64,000 bases of DNA from Vibrio sp. 99-8-1. GTDB lineage: Bacteria; Pseudomonadota; Gammaproteobacteria; Enterobacterales; Vibrionaceae. The notes under the pieces were generated by a model. The model ran no database searches. It saw only the letters and a list, made by a program, of their open reading frames with translations, and was not told the origin of the DNA. The stretch is taken from the NCBI RefSeq assembly GCF_013114595.1, contig NZ_VTXE01000012.1, positions 62,001 through 126,000 on the forward strand. The letters are read 5' to 3'. Within the stretch, counting starts at the first letter, position 1. Each line of letters starts with the position of its first letter. Of the stretch, positions 38,951-48,302 are shown piece after piece. The position numbers and the translations under genes were made by a program.

Positions 38951-39802
38951 TTACTTTTTAGCATCCAAGATTCGCTGAATTCGAGGGTCAAGCTGCTTAC
39001 CATGGCTAGCTTCAAACTCTTCTCTTTTTAGATCATTTAAGTTCTTAACTGAATGTTCTGCCAACAAGTTGCGAGGCAGTTCAGTCACTAGCATCCCGCG
39101 TTCCTGAAGGCTTTTCGCCTCCAGATAGTAACGTTTAAACAACTCATCAAGCTTGTACTCAGGCACGCGTTTTAACTCATACAGTTTATTTTGTACTAAC
39201 CATTTTTCTAGCTCATTGCTTGGTGCACGGTTTAACACCCTAACGCGGCTATCCATTCTCTCTTCAGTGGTTAGCTCTTTACTAAGAACTTGCAGTTCAC
39301 CAGTGGATGGAGGCCAATACTCTCCACGTTGAATGCGTTCTCGACAGTGGCGCAATAGCCGATCAAAGTCCTCTTCCGTTAACCCTTCAGTAAACAAGAT
39401 GAATTTGATATTTGGCTCACTACCATGGACGTGTTCCCATTTTGACTCATAGATTGAAAACAGCGTTCCAAATACGCTAATACACCAATCAGTAAGCTCT
39501 CCACTATCAGCATCAAAATGCTGCCCAACGCTGGTTTGTTGAGCAGGCTGAACAGATGTCTCTTGACTCGCTGCGCCTTGATAAGACGCAGGGGGCACTT
39601 CACTTGCTTGCAAAGCGTGCCCACTATCTGTTTCTTGCTGTATAGAAGAATCAGAACTTAGGTTTGTGTCCTTTTTGGATGACTTGCTGCCTGAAACGCT
39701 CAGATGGGCTAAGCTTCTGTTGATACCCAGCTGCTTTAGCTTTTCCTCCATCTCCTGAAGGTGTTGATCGACCGGTTTGCTGCCTTTCATATCTTTTCTC
39801 AT
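38951..39802 (-). CDS. Phage lambda P-like replication protein
   Basis: Up to 283 residues. After a low-complexity Ser/Gln-rich N-terminal third, the central part (ELTDWCISVFGTLFSIY near 110, EGLTEEDFDRLLRHCRERIQ, EYWPPSTGEL near 167) resembles lambda P-type helicase loaders. P proteins recruit the replicative helicase DnaB. It overlaps the end of the DnaT/O-like gene by about 150 bases in another frame. ATG 39790 or 39751 would shorten the overlap, and none has a strong ribosome binding site. No other phage genes are nearby, so it looks domesticated. Function inferred from similarity only. Confidence 0.6.
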   Translation of the reverse strand: MRKDMKGSKPVDQHLQEMEEKLKQLGINRSLAHLSVSGSKSSKKDTNLSSDSSIQQETDSGHALQASEVPPASYQGAASQETSVQPAQQTSVGQHFDADSGELTDWCISVFGTLFSIYESKWEHVHGSEPNIKFILFTEGLTEEDFDRLLRHCRERIQRGEYWPPSTGELQVLSKELTTEERMDSRVRVLNRAPSNELEKWLVQNKLYELKRVPEYKLDELFKRYYLEAKSLQERGMLVTELPRNLLAEHSVKNLNDLKREEFEASHGKQLDPRIQRILDAKK

Positions 39803-40442
39803 TGGTTAGCCAGTTCTGAAGCTTAGATTCCACTCTAGAAATGGTCATCAATTCATTCGCACGCGCTTTATGGTGCATAACAAAATTCCGCCACACTACA
39901 GTGTGATCATTTGCTATTCCAGAAAAACGAAATGCACGTTCAGCCCAAGTTGGAATGCTGTTTTCATCTAAATCATAGGTTGAGATGGCATTGCCTTCAC
40001 TACGCTTACTTCCCACATACTGAGAGCTGGCAGGAAATCCACCACTGTTCGTCTCTCGCATTGAATACACAGGTATAGCCGAGCTTTGATTATTGTCCAT
40101 TGCAGGCTGAGAGAGGCTATTATCACTCTGTACTGGCATCATATCTGACACAGCAGGTTGTTGGTTAGCCACCGGTGATGCAATATTCAGTTTAAAGGTT
40201 AACGTCTCTTGCTTACCTTGACCGTCACGGCGAATTCTCTCAATGAATCCTTGCTCAGCTAATGACGTTAGGTGTGTTGCCATACCGATATCGCTTAACG
40301 AACAAAAATGACATACATCATTGAGACAAATAGAGCTATAACCATTTTCATTCGCATAATCCGCCAGTAGCAATAAAATCAGCTTATCGGTTGGATTAGA
40401 AACCGTCATTTGCCACGCAAAGTAGCTATATTTAGCACTCAA
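39651..40442 (-). CDS. DnaT-like primosomal / lambda O-like protein
   Basis: A 263-residue protein. The N-terminal half is a winged-helix region (TDKLILLLLADYANENGY, LNDVCHFCSLSDIGMATHLTSL, GFIERIRRD), like phage replication O proteins. After a linker there is a DnaT-type ssDNA-binding segment at about 160-215 (SIPTWAERAFRFSGI, VWRNFVMHHK, SKLQNWLTNEKRYE). The C-terminal tail is Gln/Lys-rich. Together with the P-like gene overlapping its end it forms an O/P-type or DnaT/DnaC-like pair, which suggests replication restart or helicase loading. Confidence 0.65.
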   Translation of the reverse strand: MSAKYSYFAWQMTVSNPTDKLILLLLADYANENGYSSICLNDVCHFCSLSDIGMATHLTSLAEQGFIERIRRDGQGKQETLTFKLNIASPVANQQPAVSDMMPVQSDNSLSQPAMDNNQSSAIPVYSMRETNSGGFPASSQYVGSKRSEGNAISTYDLDENSIPTWAERAFRFSGIANDHTVVWRNFVMHHKARANELMTISRVESKLQNWLTNEKRYERQQTGRSTPSGDGGKAKAAGYQQKLSPSERFRQQVIQKGHKPKF

Positions 40443-40544
40443 AGTCAGCGCCTCTGTTAGTGGTGCAATTAATTAAGCCTGATCTTAAGTTAACCGCTAG
40501 GTAAATTATAGTCACTTCGGTCAAATTCCTCGTTTTTAGCCAGT

Positions 40545-40943
40545 TTATTTTAACGCCTCTAATATTGAGCAATGGCTGGCATTATCATCATTGTGTCCAC
40601 AGCAGGCATCATTGATCTTTTTTAACGCAGTACGGATTTTTGTCAGCTCCGCTATTTTCTCATCAATTACTGTCAGTTTTGCACTGGTTATTGCTTTTAC
40701 TTCCGCACAACTATGCTGCGTCGCTTCCAGTCGAATATCGAGTAACTCTTTGATCTCTTCTAAACTTAAGCCAAGTTGTTTGGCATTCAATACAAACTTT
40801 ACCTGTTCAATGTTGTTTTGATCATAAAGACGATATCCCGACTCACTGCGGCCTTTTGGCTCAATTAAACCGTTTTTTTCGTAAAAACGAAGCGTATCAA
40901 CCGTCACTCCTGCGGTTTTAGCCAGTTCTCCAATTAACAACAT
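40545..40943 (-). CDS. zntR: MerR-family zinc-responsive regulator ZntR
   Basis: A 132-residue MerR-type activator. The N-terminal helix-turn-helix is IGELAKTAGVTVDTLRFYEKNGLI, the dimer helix follows, and the metal loop has Cys in HSCAEV near 79 and CCGHNDDNASHC near 114-125, then SILEAL. This cysteine/histidine pattern is that of ZntR, which switches on zinc export (zntA). No zntA gene is in the window. It precedes purH by about 400 bases and is transcribed away from it. Confidence 0.85.
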   Translation of the reverse strand: MLLIGELAKTAGVTVDTLRFYEKNGLIEPKGRSESGYRLYDQNNIEQVKFVLNAKQLGLSLEEIKELLDIRLEATQHSCAEVKAITSAKLTVIDEKIAELTKIRTALKKINDACCGHNDDNASHCSILEALK

Positions 40944-41341
40944 ATTACTGCCTTGTTTTTCATACTATTTACTGCAAATGATAGACTGAATTGAATAAAC
41001 CACGAAAAAAGCAATCGATTGCGCGAGCATTTTACAACCAAATTAGTTAGAATACGCGCCATCAAATAGACGATAGAAAATGAGTTGACTCATAAGGTCT
41101 TTACCAAAAGTGCTTATTAACGATTATCCACAATCTGTAAGGTCATTTTATACCATATAGTAACGCTTTGATTCTCATGGCGATGCTATATGAATAATAA
41201 CGATAAATACCCTAGACAAGGCTGGCATATCAGCTTAAAAAGGTATCATCACTACTGGATGGATATAATGAAGTAATTAAGCCCTATTTGGCAAATATCT
41301 TTATATCGACTCACTCGGAGAACTTGAGGAAAATGGAAGTA
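40944..41341. other. Intergenic region between zntR and purH
   Basis: No gene seen. It holds the divergent promoters of zntR and purH. A perfect DnaA box, TTATCCACA, is at 41124-41132. I could not find a convincing PurR operator. GAGGA at 41326-41330 and GGAAG at 41335 are the possible ribosome binding sites for purH. Confidence 0.5.
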
Positions 41342-42934
41342 ATGAATAATGTTCGCCCTATTCGCCGCGCATTGATCAGCGTATCAGACAAGACAGGTAT
41401 TGTTGAGTTTGCAAAATCACTCTCTGAACGAGGCGTAGACATATTGTCTACTGGCGGCACCGCTCGCTTACTCTCAGAGCAGGGAATCCCCGTTACTGAA
41501 GTATCCGATTACACTGGTTTTCCTGAAATGATGGACGGCCGGGTAAAAACGTTACACCCTAAAGTTCATGGTGGTGTATTAGGTCGCCGTGGACAAGATG
41601 ATGACATTATGGCTCAGCATGGCATCAACCCTATCGATATGGTTGTGGTTAACTTGTACCCATTTGCCCAGACAGTGGCAAAAGAAGGCTGCACTTTAGC
41701 TGACGCGGTGGAGAACATTGATATTGGCGGGCCGACCATGGTGAGAAGTGCCGCGAAGAATCATAAAGACGTGACAATTGTCGTCAATGCGAAAGACTAT
41801 ACACGCGTAATTAATGAGATGGATGCGAACCAACAGTCTGTTACCCTAGATACTCGCTTTGATCTTGCCATTGCCGCATTTGAGCATACTGCCGCTTACG
41901 ACGGAATGATTGCTAACTATTTCGGCACTATGGTTCCTTCTTATGGCGCCAACAAAGAAGGGGATGAAGAGTCACCTTTCCCACGAACTTTCAATCAACA
42001 GTTCGAGAAGAAACAGGATATGCGTTATGGCGAAAACAGTCATCAAGCTGCCGCTTTTTATGTTGAAAGCAATCCTGAAGAAGCCTCTGTTTCTACCGCT
42101 TCGCAAATTCAAGGTAAAGCCCTTTCTTACAATAATATTGCCGATACGGACTCTGCTCTAGAGTGTGTTAAAGAGTTTTCCGAACCCGCTTGTGTGATTG
42201 TGAAACATGCCAATCCTTGTGGTGTTGCGTTGGGTAAAGATATTCTTGAGGCATATAACCGTGCTTATCAAACGGACCCAACCTCAGCGTTTGGCGGCAT
42301 TATCGCCTTTAACCAAGAACTCGATGCCGAGACTGCGCAAGCTATCGTTGAACGTCAGTTTGTCGAAGTAATCATCGCGCCTAAGGTCTCTCAACAAGCT
42401 ATCGAGATTGTTGCGACCAAAAAGAACGTGCGTTTACTGGAGTGTGGTGAATGGACAAACAAAACAACCGCATTTGATATTAAACGTGTGAATGGTGGCT
42501 TGCTGGTTCAGGACCGAGATCAGGGTATGGTTTCTCTTGATGACCTAAAAATTGTGTCCAAGCGTCAACCTAGCGATGAAGAGCTAAAAGATGCACTATT
42601 TTGCTGGAAAGTGGCTAAATACGTTAAGTCTAATGCGATTGTCTATGCAAAAGGTGACATGACTATTGGCGTTGGTGCAGGACAGATGAGTCGCGTTTAC
42701 TCAGCGAAAATCGCGGGTATAAAAGCGGCCGATGAAGGCTTAGAAGTCGCAGGTAGTGTTATGGCATCTGACGCCTTTTTCCCATTCCGAGATGGTATTG
42801 ATGCGGCTGCAGAGGCAGGCATTAAATGTGTTATTCAACCGGGCGGGTCTATGCGAGACGATGAAGTCATTGCTGCGGCGGATGAACATGGAATGGCGAT
42901 GATCTTTACCGGAATGCGTCATTTCCGTCACTAG
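41342..42934 (+). CDS. purH: Bifunctional AICAR transformylase / IMP cyclohydrolase
   Basis: Catalyses the last two steps of IMP synthesis. From ATG 41342 it has 530 residues, against 529 in E. coli. The N-terminal cyclohydrolase half begins [21 protein letters not shown] and includes GGTARLL and TLHPKVHGG. The C-terminal transformylase half includes [13 protein letters not shown] and the active region [14 protein letters not shown] near 290. It ends [14 protein letters not shown] 41333 would add three residues. purD follows after a 159-base gap, the normal purH-purD order with a wider spacer than in E. coli. Confidence 0.97.
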   Translation: MNNVRPIRRALISVSDKTGIVEFAKSLSERGVDILSTGGTARLLSEQGIPVTEVSDYTGFPEMMDGRVKTLHPKVHGGVLGRRGQDDDIMAQHGINPIDMVVVNLYPFAQTVAKEGCTLADAVENIDIGGPTMVRSAAKNHKDVTIVVNAKDYTRVINEMDANQQSVTLDTRFDLAIAAFEHTAAYDGMIANYFGTMVPSYGANKEGDEESPFPRTFNQQFEKKQDMRYGENSHQAAAFYVESNPEEASVSTASQIQGKALSYNNIADTDSALECVKEFSEPACVIVKHANPCGVALGKDILEAYNRAYQTDPTSAFGGIIAFNQELDAETAQAIVERQFVEVIIAPKVSQQAIEIVATKKNVRLLECGEWTNKTTAFDIKRVNGGLLVQDRDQGMVSLDDLKIVSKRQPSDEELKDALFCWKVAKYVKSNAIVYAKGDMTIGVGAGQMSRVYSAKIAGIKAADEGLEVAGSVMASDAFFPFRDGIDAAAEAGIKCVIQPGGSMRDDEVIAAADEHGMAMIFTGMRHFRH

Positions 42935-43093
42935 ATTTCTCTTTATCTCTATTTATTGTTGTTATGAATAGAGTTTTTTAAGCAATTGATGCCCAATCAT
43001 TTTTAGATAAAAGGGAGAGCACGCGAACAAAAAATGGTAGAAAGCGTGCTCAACCAAAATGACTTAAAATGGTGCTGCTGTAAGGATTAAAAA

Positions 43094-44389
43094 ATGGACG
43101 TATTAATTATAGGTGCAGGTGGCCGTGAACACGCTCTTGGTTGGAAAGCGGCGCAAAACCCAGACGTTGAGACAGTTTTTATTGCCCCTGGAAACGCAGG
43201 TACAGCATTAGAAGCGAACCTTGAAAATGTCGACATCGGTGTAGAAGATATTGAGGCATTGGTGGCATTTGCTCAGAAAAAAAATATAGGCTTAACAATC
43301 GTTGGCCCTGAGGCTCCGCTTGTCATAGGAGTGGTCGACGCCTTTCGTGAAGCAGGGCTTGCTATCTTTGGACCAACCAAAGCAGCGGCTCAGTTAGAAG
43401 GCTCGAAAGCATTCACTAAAGACTTTCTCGCTCGTCATAACATTCCTACCGGTGCGTATGCTAATTTTACTGAGATCGACCCTGCCATTGAGTATGTTCG
43501 CCAGCAAGGTGCGCCAATTGTCGTCAAGGCAGACGGATTAGCCGCTGGAAAAGGGGTTATTGTCGCAATGACTCTGGAAGAAGCGGAAGCCGCCATTAAA
43601 GATATGTTGGCTGATAACGTATTTGGCGAAGCTGGTAGTCGCGTCGTCATTGAAGAATTTTTGCAAGGTGAAGAGGCCAGCTTCATTGTTATGGTCGATG
43701 GCACCTCTGTACTTCCTATGGCCACCAGCCAAGACCATAAACGTGTTGGAGATGGCGATACAGGGCCTAATACTGGTGGAATGGGAGCTTATTCACCTGC
43801 GCCGGTCGTCACTGCTGATATTCACAATAGAATCTTGGAAGAAGTGATTTACCCGACGGTGAAAGGGATGTACGAAGAAGGCAACCCTTATACTGGCTTT
43901 TTGTACGCAGGTTTGATGATAGATGAGCACGGTACTCCTAAGGTAATTGAGTACAATTGTCGTTTTGGTGATCCAGAAACACAACCGATCATGATGAGAA
44001 TGGAATCAGACTTGGTGGATCTCTGCTTAGATGCGATTGAAGAGAGACTTGATAGCTGTGAATCCTTCTGGGATCCAAGAGCTGCAGTTGGCATAGTATT
44101 AGCCGCAGGTGGCTACCCTGCCGATTACGCAAAAGGAGATGTCATCTCCGGTTTACCGACTGACGAAATCGAAGGTGAAAAAATCTTCCATGCCGGAACC
44201 CGAGAAGAAGCAGGTAAGGTAACGACGAATGGTGGCCGAGTACTGTGTGCAACAGCCCTTGGTGAGACCGTTTCACAAGCTCAGCAACGTGCTTACAAGC
44301 TGACAAAGCAGGTAAGCTGGAACGGTGCATTCTATCGCAATGATATTGGCTATAGAGCGATAGCGCGGGAGCAGGAACAGCAAGGCTAA
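43094..44389 (+). CDS. purD: Phosphoribosylamine-glycine ligase
   Basis: ATP-grasp enzyme of the second step of purine synthesis (GAR synthetase). The 431-residue length is normal. It begins MDVLIIGAGGREHALGWKA and has the ATP-grasp core PIVVKADGLAAGKGVIVA near 139-156, GDGDTGPNTGGMGAYSPAP near 219-237 and EYNCRFGDPETQP near 283. TAAGGA precedes the ATG. The 8-bp hairpin 43017-43024/43044-43051 lies in the purH-purD spacer. Confidence 0.97.
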   Translation: MDVLIIGAGGREHALGWKAAQNPDVETVFIAPGNAGTALEANLENVDIGVEDIEALVAFAQKKNIGLTIVGPEAPLVIGVVDAFREAGLAIFGPTKAAAQLEGSKAFTKDFLARHNIPTGAYANFTEIDPAIEYVRQQGAPIVVKADGLAAGKGVIVAMTLEEAEAAIKDMLADNVFGEAGSRVVIEEFLQGEEASFIVMVDGTSVLPMATSQDHKRVGDGDTGPNTGGMGAYSPAPVVTADIHNRILEEVIYPTVKGMYEEGNPYTGFLYAGLMIDEHGTPKVIEYNCRFGDPETQPIMMRMESDLVDLCLDAIEERLDSCESFWDPRAAVGIVLAAGGYPADYAKGDVISGLPTDEIEGEKIFHAGTREEAGKVTTNGGRVLCATALGETVSQAQQRAYKLTKQVSWNGAFYRNDIGYRAIAREQEQQG

Positions 44390-44410
44390 CCTCGCTGCAA
44401 TATAACGACC

Positions 44411-44440
44411 ATTAAAAAAGGCACTGTAATAAGTGCCTTT
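44411..44440. terminator. Bidirectional terminator between purD and yjaH
   Basis: A 9-bp stem (aaaggcact with agtgccttt) with a 6-base loop. On the minus strand it runs into TTTTTT, so it best serves yjaH and also separates purD. Confidence 0.85.
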
Positions 44441-44477
44441 CTCATATCCATCATATTATTGAATAATGATGCTTGTC

Positions 44478-45179
44478 TTAGTCTTTGATCAAATTTGGTC
44501 TTTCTACACAATCAAAGCTATCGTCCGCTAAATTATACATATCTATTACTGTCAATGTAGAAGGCGTGGTAGCCGCTAAAAATGCAGCATAACTATCAAG
44601 ACTGGCAAGACGATTAATTACAAAATTAGGCAAAGCCTGATTTATCTCAAATCGAGCATATTCCTTACCTGAACAGGTAGTAAACACTTTGCCGTCCCAG
44701 TAGCCTTGAACTAGCTTCTGCCCATTACTATTTTGTTCTAACACGGTTTCACGAAGCGTATCAGCATTATTGATTACAAACGCGATGTCTTCTTGTGGAA
44801 TAGGAAGCACCTTACCATCAACTCGGTATTGTTGGTAAACCGCCTCACCTTTATCATTAAACCGCAAATGCAATTTATAAGGTATTAAGCCTTTATTGAG
44901 TTTCAACTGTTCTCCCTCTCGGACGACTTCTCGAATTACACCATCACGTCTCCAGCGATAATCGGATTTGTACCAACCATAATCTCCTGAAGTCACAAAA
45001 TCTGCCGCTGAAAGAGGAAAGTTATATTGTTCGGTGTACCAAAAATAACTAACGCTATCTCCTAACGATTGACCACCCGTCATATTGGTAACTAGTCGCG
45101 TTGAACTATCGATGGAAGGGTCGGAGGAGCAGCCTAAAAGAACAGCGGTGAGGAGCGTAGGTAAGAGGAATTTTTTCAT
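44478..45179 (-). CDS. yjaH: DUF1481 lipoprotein YjaH
   Basis: A 233-residue predicted lipoprotein. The signal peptide MKKFLLPTLLTAVLLGC has lipobox LLGC (Cys17). The rest is a conserved DUF1481 region (SVSYFWYTEQYNFPLSAADFVTSGDYGW, YRWRRDGVIREVVREG, GYWDGKVFTTCSGKEYARFEI). E. coli YjaH also follows hupA, so position and length agree. Function unknown; likely periplasmic face of an envelope membrane. Confidence 0.88.
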   Translation of the reverse strand: MKKFLLPTLLTAVLLGCSSDPSIDSSTRLVTNMTGGQSLGDSVSYFWYTEQYNFPLSAADFVTSGDYGWYKSDYRWRRDGVIREVVREGEQLKLNKGLIPYKLHLRFNDKGEAVYQQYRVDGKVLPIPQEDIAFVINNADTLRETVLEQNSNGQKLVQGYWDGKVFTTCSGKEYARFEINQALPNFVINRLASLDSYAAFLAATTPSTLTVIDMYNLADDSFDCVERPNLIKD

Positions 45180-45191
45180 AGAGATAAAGCC

Positions 45192-45220
45192 ACGCCGGAT
45201 ACAATATCTGTATCCGGCGT
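45192..45220. repeat. Strong intergenic hairpin between hupA and yjaH
   Basis: A perfect 12-bp inverted repeat (acgccggataca with tgtatccggcgt) with a 5-base loop. It lacks a T tract, so it is more likely an RNA-stabilising or partial termination hairpin than a full terminator. Confidence 0.7.
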
Positions 45221-45227
45221 ATCTAAA

Positions 45228-45500
45228 TTACTTCACTGAATCTTTCAGTGCTTTACCAGCAACAAATGCAGGTACATTTGCAGCAGCAATTTGAATCTCA
45301 TCACCAGTCTTAGGGTTACGACCAGTACGAGCAGCACGGTGATTTACTTTAAAAGTACCGAAGCCAATTAGTTGAACTTGGTCACCTTCTTTAAGTGTAT
45401 CAGTCACACTTTCAAGTGTCGCTTCTAGAGCAGATTTAGCTTGAGCTTTTGATAGATCCGCTTTTTCAGCGATAAAGTCGATTAATTGGGTCTTGTTCAT
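45228..45500 (-). CDS. hupA: DNA-binding protein HU-alpha
   Basis: Nucleoid-associated HU protein of 90 residues that bends and compacts DNA. It starts [22 protein letters not shown], contains the family core [21 protein letters not shown] near 47-67 and ends [10 protein letters not shown]. Next to yjaH and, across the CNNM and transposase insertions, yjaG, it keeps the E. coli yjaG-hupA-yjaH order. It is divergent from the CNNM gene. Confidence 0.97.
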   Translation of the reverse strand: MNKTQLIDFIAEKADLSKAQAKSALEATLESVTDTLKEGDQVQLIGFGTFKVNHRAARTGRNPKTGDEIQIAAANVPAFVAGKALKDSVK

Positions 45501-45768
45501 TAGGTTTCCCTTCTCATGTGTTATCGAAATCTGAACCCACTCTAAAGCATAAACCCCCCGTCTGGCAAAGGGTTGTCTGTAAACTTTTTCTTAAAACAAC
45601 CATATTTAGACAGAATATGAGTAATAACTCACAATTTGTTGCTTTATACGATATAAAAATGACAGTAAGTTTACCTATAAAGCCTGTAATTACCGTAACT
45701 AAGAGGTAATATAGATGTCATAAATATATCCAAGTTCGGACTCTAAACAGGAAATTTGTCACAAATTC

Positions 45769-46818
45769 ATGCTGCTTTTAACTATCTACATCTCATTGTC
45801 TATTGGCGTATCATTTATTTGCTCGGTACTGGAAGCTATTTTGCTCAGCATAACGCCGAGCTATCTTGCTCAGTTAAAGCAGAGTGGTCACCCTTCTGCG
45901 GAAAAACTCACCCAACTAAAGAACGACATTGATCGCCCTCTGGCATCGATTTTGACGCTAAATACCATTGCTCATACTATTGGTGCCGCCGGTGCTGGTG
46001 CTCAAGCCGCACAAATATTTGGCAACCAATGGTTAGGTGTCTTTTCTGCCGTGCTGACTTTAGGTATTTTGCTGTTGTCTGAAATCGTACCAAAAACCAT
46101 TGGTGCGACCTACTGGCGTCAACTCGCTCCTATGGCAGCAAACATACTAAAATGGATGGTTTGGGGACTCACCCCATTTGTTTGGGTATCTGAGCAAATA
46201 ACCAAGCGACTAGCCAAAGGACACACACCACCAAAACTACGAGATGAAATCTCAGCAATGGCGTTATTGGCACACGAAAGCGGCGAATTTTACGAAGGTG
46301 AATCAAAAATACTGAGTAATCTACTCTCTATCAGCGATGTTCCCATCACTCAAGTGATGACACCAAGACCGGTAGTTTTCCGGGTTGAAGCGGAGCAGAG
46401 CATAAATGAGTTCTTGGATCGTCATAAGGACATTCCCTTCTCGCGTCCGCTTATTTATAGCCAACAAAAAGACAACATCATCGGTTTTGTACATAGGTTG
46501 GAACTATTTAAATTGCAGCAAATGGGGTGTGGCGAGAAGCAGCTTGGTGCGGTAATGCGGCCAATCAATGTGCTTTTAAACAACATGGCTTTACCCAAAG
46601 CATTTGATCACATGATGAAAAACCGCTTGCAATTGGTTCTGGTGGTGGACGAATACGGAACTATTCAAGGTATAGTGACATTAGAGGATATCTTCGAGCA
46701 TCTATTAGGAGAAGAGATCATTGATGAGGCCGACAAAACCACTGACATGCAGCAACTCGCCTACCAACGATGGGAAATTTGGAAGAAAACTCACGACGTT
46801 AAGCAGAGTGATGAGTAA
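45769..46818 (+). CDS. CNNM/HlyC-CorC-type membrane protein (DUF21 and CBS domains)
   Basis: A 349-residue inner-membrane protein. The N-terminal DUF21/CNNM domain (about 1-180) has three or four helices (SFICSVLEAILLSITPSYL, SEIVPKTIGATYW). A CBS pair follows (about 195-330; VMTPRPVVFRV, LQLVLVVDEYGTIQGIVTLEDIFEHLLG). The C-terminal CorC/HlyC domain of the longer relatives is missing. Members of this family are linked to magnesium or cobalt efflux and stress tolerance; here the role is inferred. Repeats of the GTGTGTCC family begin 17 bases after its stop. Confidence 0.85.
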   Translation: MLLLTIYISLSIGVSFICSVLEAILLSITPSYLAQLKQSGHPSAEKLTQLKNDIDRPLASILTLNTIAHTIGAAGAGAQAAQIFGNQWLGVFSAVLTLGILLLSEIVPKTIGATYWRQLAPMAANILKWMVWGLTPFVWVSEQITKRLAKGHTPPKLRDEISAMALLAHESGEFYEGESKILSNLLSISDVPITQVMTPRPVVFRVEAEQSINEFLDRHKDIPFSRPLIYSQQKDNIIGFVHRLELFKLQQMGCGEKQLGAVMRPINVLLNNMALPKAFDHMMKNRLQLVLVVDEYGTIQGIVTLEDIFEHLLGEEIIDEADKTTDMQQLAYQRWEIWKKTHDVKQSDE

Positions 46819-46834
46819 GATCGTTCTGCTTTAA

Positions 46835-46895
46835 GGACACACACTTTTATCTGGGGACAGTCTCTTAAAACTGGAAATAGGGACAGTCGCCTAAA
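46835..46895 (+). repeat. REP-like repeats downstream of the transposase gene
   Basis: The stretch contains ggacacacactt (46835-46846) and two copies of gggacag plus a ttaaa/ctaaa tail (46854-46869 and 46880-46895). The second, gggacagtcgcctaaa, recurs inverted at 62109-62124 with one mismatch. The ggacacacactt copy is the inverted complement of the copies on the other side of the transposase gene. Confidence 0.75.
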
Positions 46896-47095
46896 AGTAG
46901 AATGCAATAACTCTAAGAGCTTAGTTTAAGCAGATAGATAAATAAAAGTAATGAGTTTGAGGACTTAACAAGAGTTAGCGTTAGATATTGTACGATTAAT
47001 ATTAATTTCTATAGATAATAGTTAATAATGGCGCAGCAGGAAGAGCTTACCAACGCAAGCTTTGGGCATGTAGTCTGGAGTATCTGATTTCTTGG

Positions 47096-48064
47096 TCAGC
47101 CATCCAATTTGAATAGGTGAATTCTTGATTTATGCAAATATCGCTTAGCATGCTCAAGTCGACTAATATCACCAATCGCGCTAACTCTACGGCGCTCCAT
47201 ATAAGTACAAACATTAAACCAACTTTGCTGACTAATAGTCAGCTTTTGTAATATTGAGAGAGAATCAGCACTTAGTGTCGCTTTCTCTGCTCGATATTGT
47301 CTCGCAGTAGAATCAACCAGCTCTAAGTAGTCCTGCAATCGCAGAGGGATTCCTTGCACATACTCTTTGTTACTTACATTTCCAATAAACGGAAACAATA
47401 ATGGCGCGGTTTGCTTTTGCTCTTTCAGAGCTCTAAATCGGGCTTTAATTGACGTGTATTGAGATTGCTCCGGCTGTGTTGAGATTCCCGCTCTTACTGG
47501 ATTTAAATCGACATATACCATTGCTGCAGCTAATGCTTTTTCATCCAGTAGCGCTTGGCTTTTAAAACGGCTTTCCCAAAAATGTCCAGAGCATTGGTCT
47601 TCTTGGTTAGCTTTGAGAGCAATATCGAAATTGAGCTCTTTCATGAACCAACTAAGGCTCCAAAGTCGATTCCTCCATTTTTCGATAATGGACAAACACA
47701 TTTGCGTCTCTACTTTACTCAACGGCTGTTCAGAGAACCAACGTTGAACCAAAAAGGGCAATTTATGATTTTGCATCCAACGTTCAACGACTTCACGGTC
47801 AGAGAGCGTAAGGGCTTTGTTCTTGTTGATATGCACGACTAAATGGTAATGATTACTCATGATGGCATAGGCACAAATATCGATACAGTAAGATTTCGCC
47901 AAGGAATAAATCTTATTTTCGATCCAGTCTCTTCTATGCTGATAGCTCTGTTTTGTATGAGGGTCCGTACCGCAAAGAAAACTACGCCGAACACACCTTG
48001 AAACACAATGATAATAGGGAGTTGATTCGACTGACACCAATTGTTTTCGAGCTGTTGTCATCAC
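47096..48064 (-). CDS. REP-associated tyrosine transposase (Y1 family, RAYT)
   Basis: A 322-residue HUH-type single-strand transposase related to IS200/IS605. The HUH-type motif is HYH at residues 72-74 (in SNHYHLVVH), and the likely catalytic tyrosine is in MVYVDLNPVRAG near 185. The N terminus YYHCVSRCVRRSFLCG is typical of Vibrio and Shewanella RAYTs. RAYTs are chromosomal proteins that mobilise short palindromic repeats. Fittingly, related short repeats flank the gene and recur elsewhere in the window. The open frame and motifs are intact. There are no IS200-type terminal structures that would make it a full insertion sequence. Confidence 0.88.
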   Translation of the reverse strand: MMTTARKQLVSVESTPYYHCVSRCVRRSFLCGTDPHTKQSYQHRRDWIENKIYSLAKSYCIDICAYAIMSNHYHLVVHINKNKALTLSDREVVERWMQNHKLPFLVQRWFSEQPLSKVETQMCLSIIEKWRNRLWSLSWFMKELNFDIALKANQEDQCSGHFWESRFKSQALLDEKALAAAMVYVDLNPVRAGISTQPEQSQYTSIKARFRALKEQKQTAPLLFPFIGNVSNKEYVQGIPLRLQDYLELVDSTARQYRAEKATLSADSLSILQKLTISQQSWFNVCTYMERRRVSAIGDISRLEHAKRYLHKSRIHLFKLDG

Positions 48065-48222
48065 TTCTCACCTTTTAAGTTGTAAAGATAAAAAGAAGAG
48101 TAATGTGGCATTTTGTTCGGCTTAACGAGAAACAATATTTTTTTAGACCAATACGACAAAAGTAACTAAGACCTAACAGGTCCTAAAATATACTTTGCGA
48201 TATGTGTCTACATTGAAATATT

Positions 48223-48294
48223 GAAGTGTGTGTCCCTCAAAAAGAGGGACTCGACGTGAATGTTGAGGTGTGTGTCCGTATTAAGGTTTGTCCG
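48223..48294 (+). repeat. REP-like repeats upstream of the transposase gene
   Basis: Two copies of the aGTGTGTGTCC core (48225-48235 and 48266-48277) plus the degenerate aaggtttgtccg (48283-48294). Between the copies is a small inverted repeat (gtccctc ... gagggac). Confidence 0.75.
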
Positions 48295-48302
48295 AATATA
48301 GA

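Noticed and set aside
38951..40442. Prophage remnant
   Set aside because: No integrase, capsid, lysis or attachment-site features are nearby; only the O/P-like pair is phage-related.
40944..41341. PurR operator before purH
   Set aside because: No good match to the palindromic acgcaaacgtttgcgt-type site was found.
45518..45709. Open frame of 63 residues between hupA and the CNNM gene
   Set aside because: Low-complexity, no ribosome binding site, and it lies in the divergent promoter region.
47096..48064. Complete IS200/IS605 insertion sequence
   Set aside because: No second gene and no terminal subterminal hairpins of an IS200 element; repeats are dispersed as expected for a RAYT.
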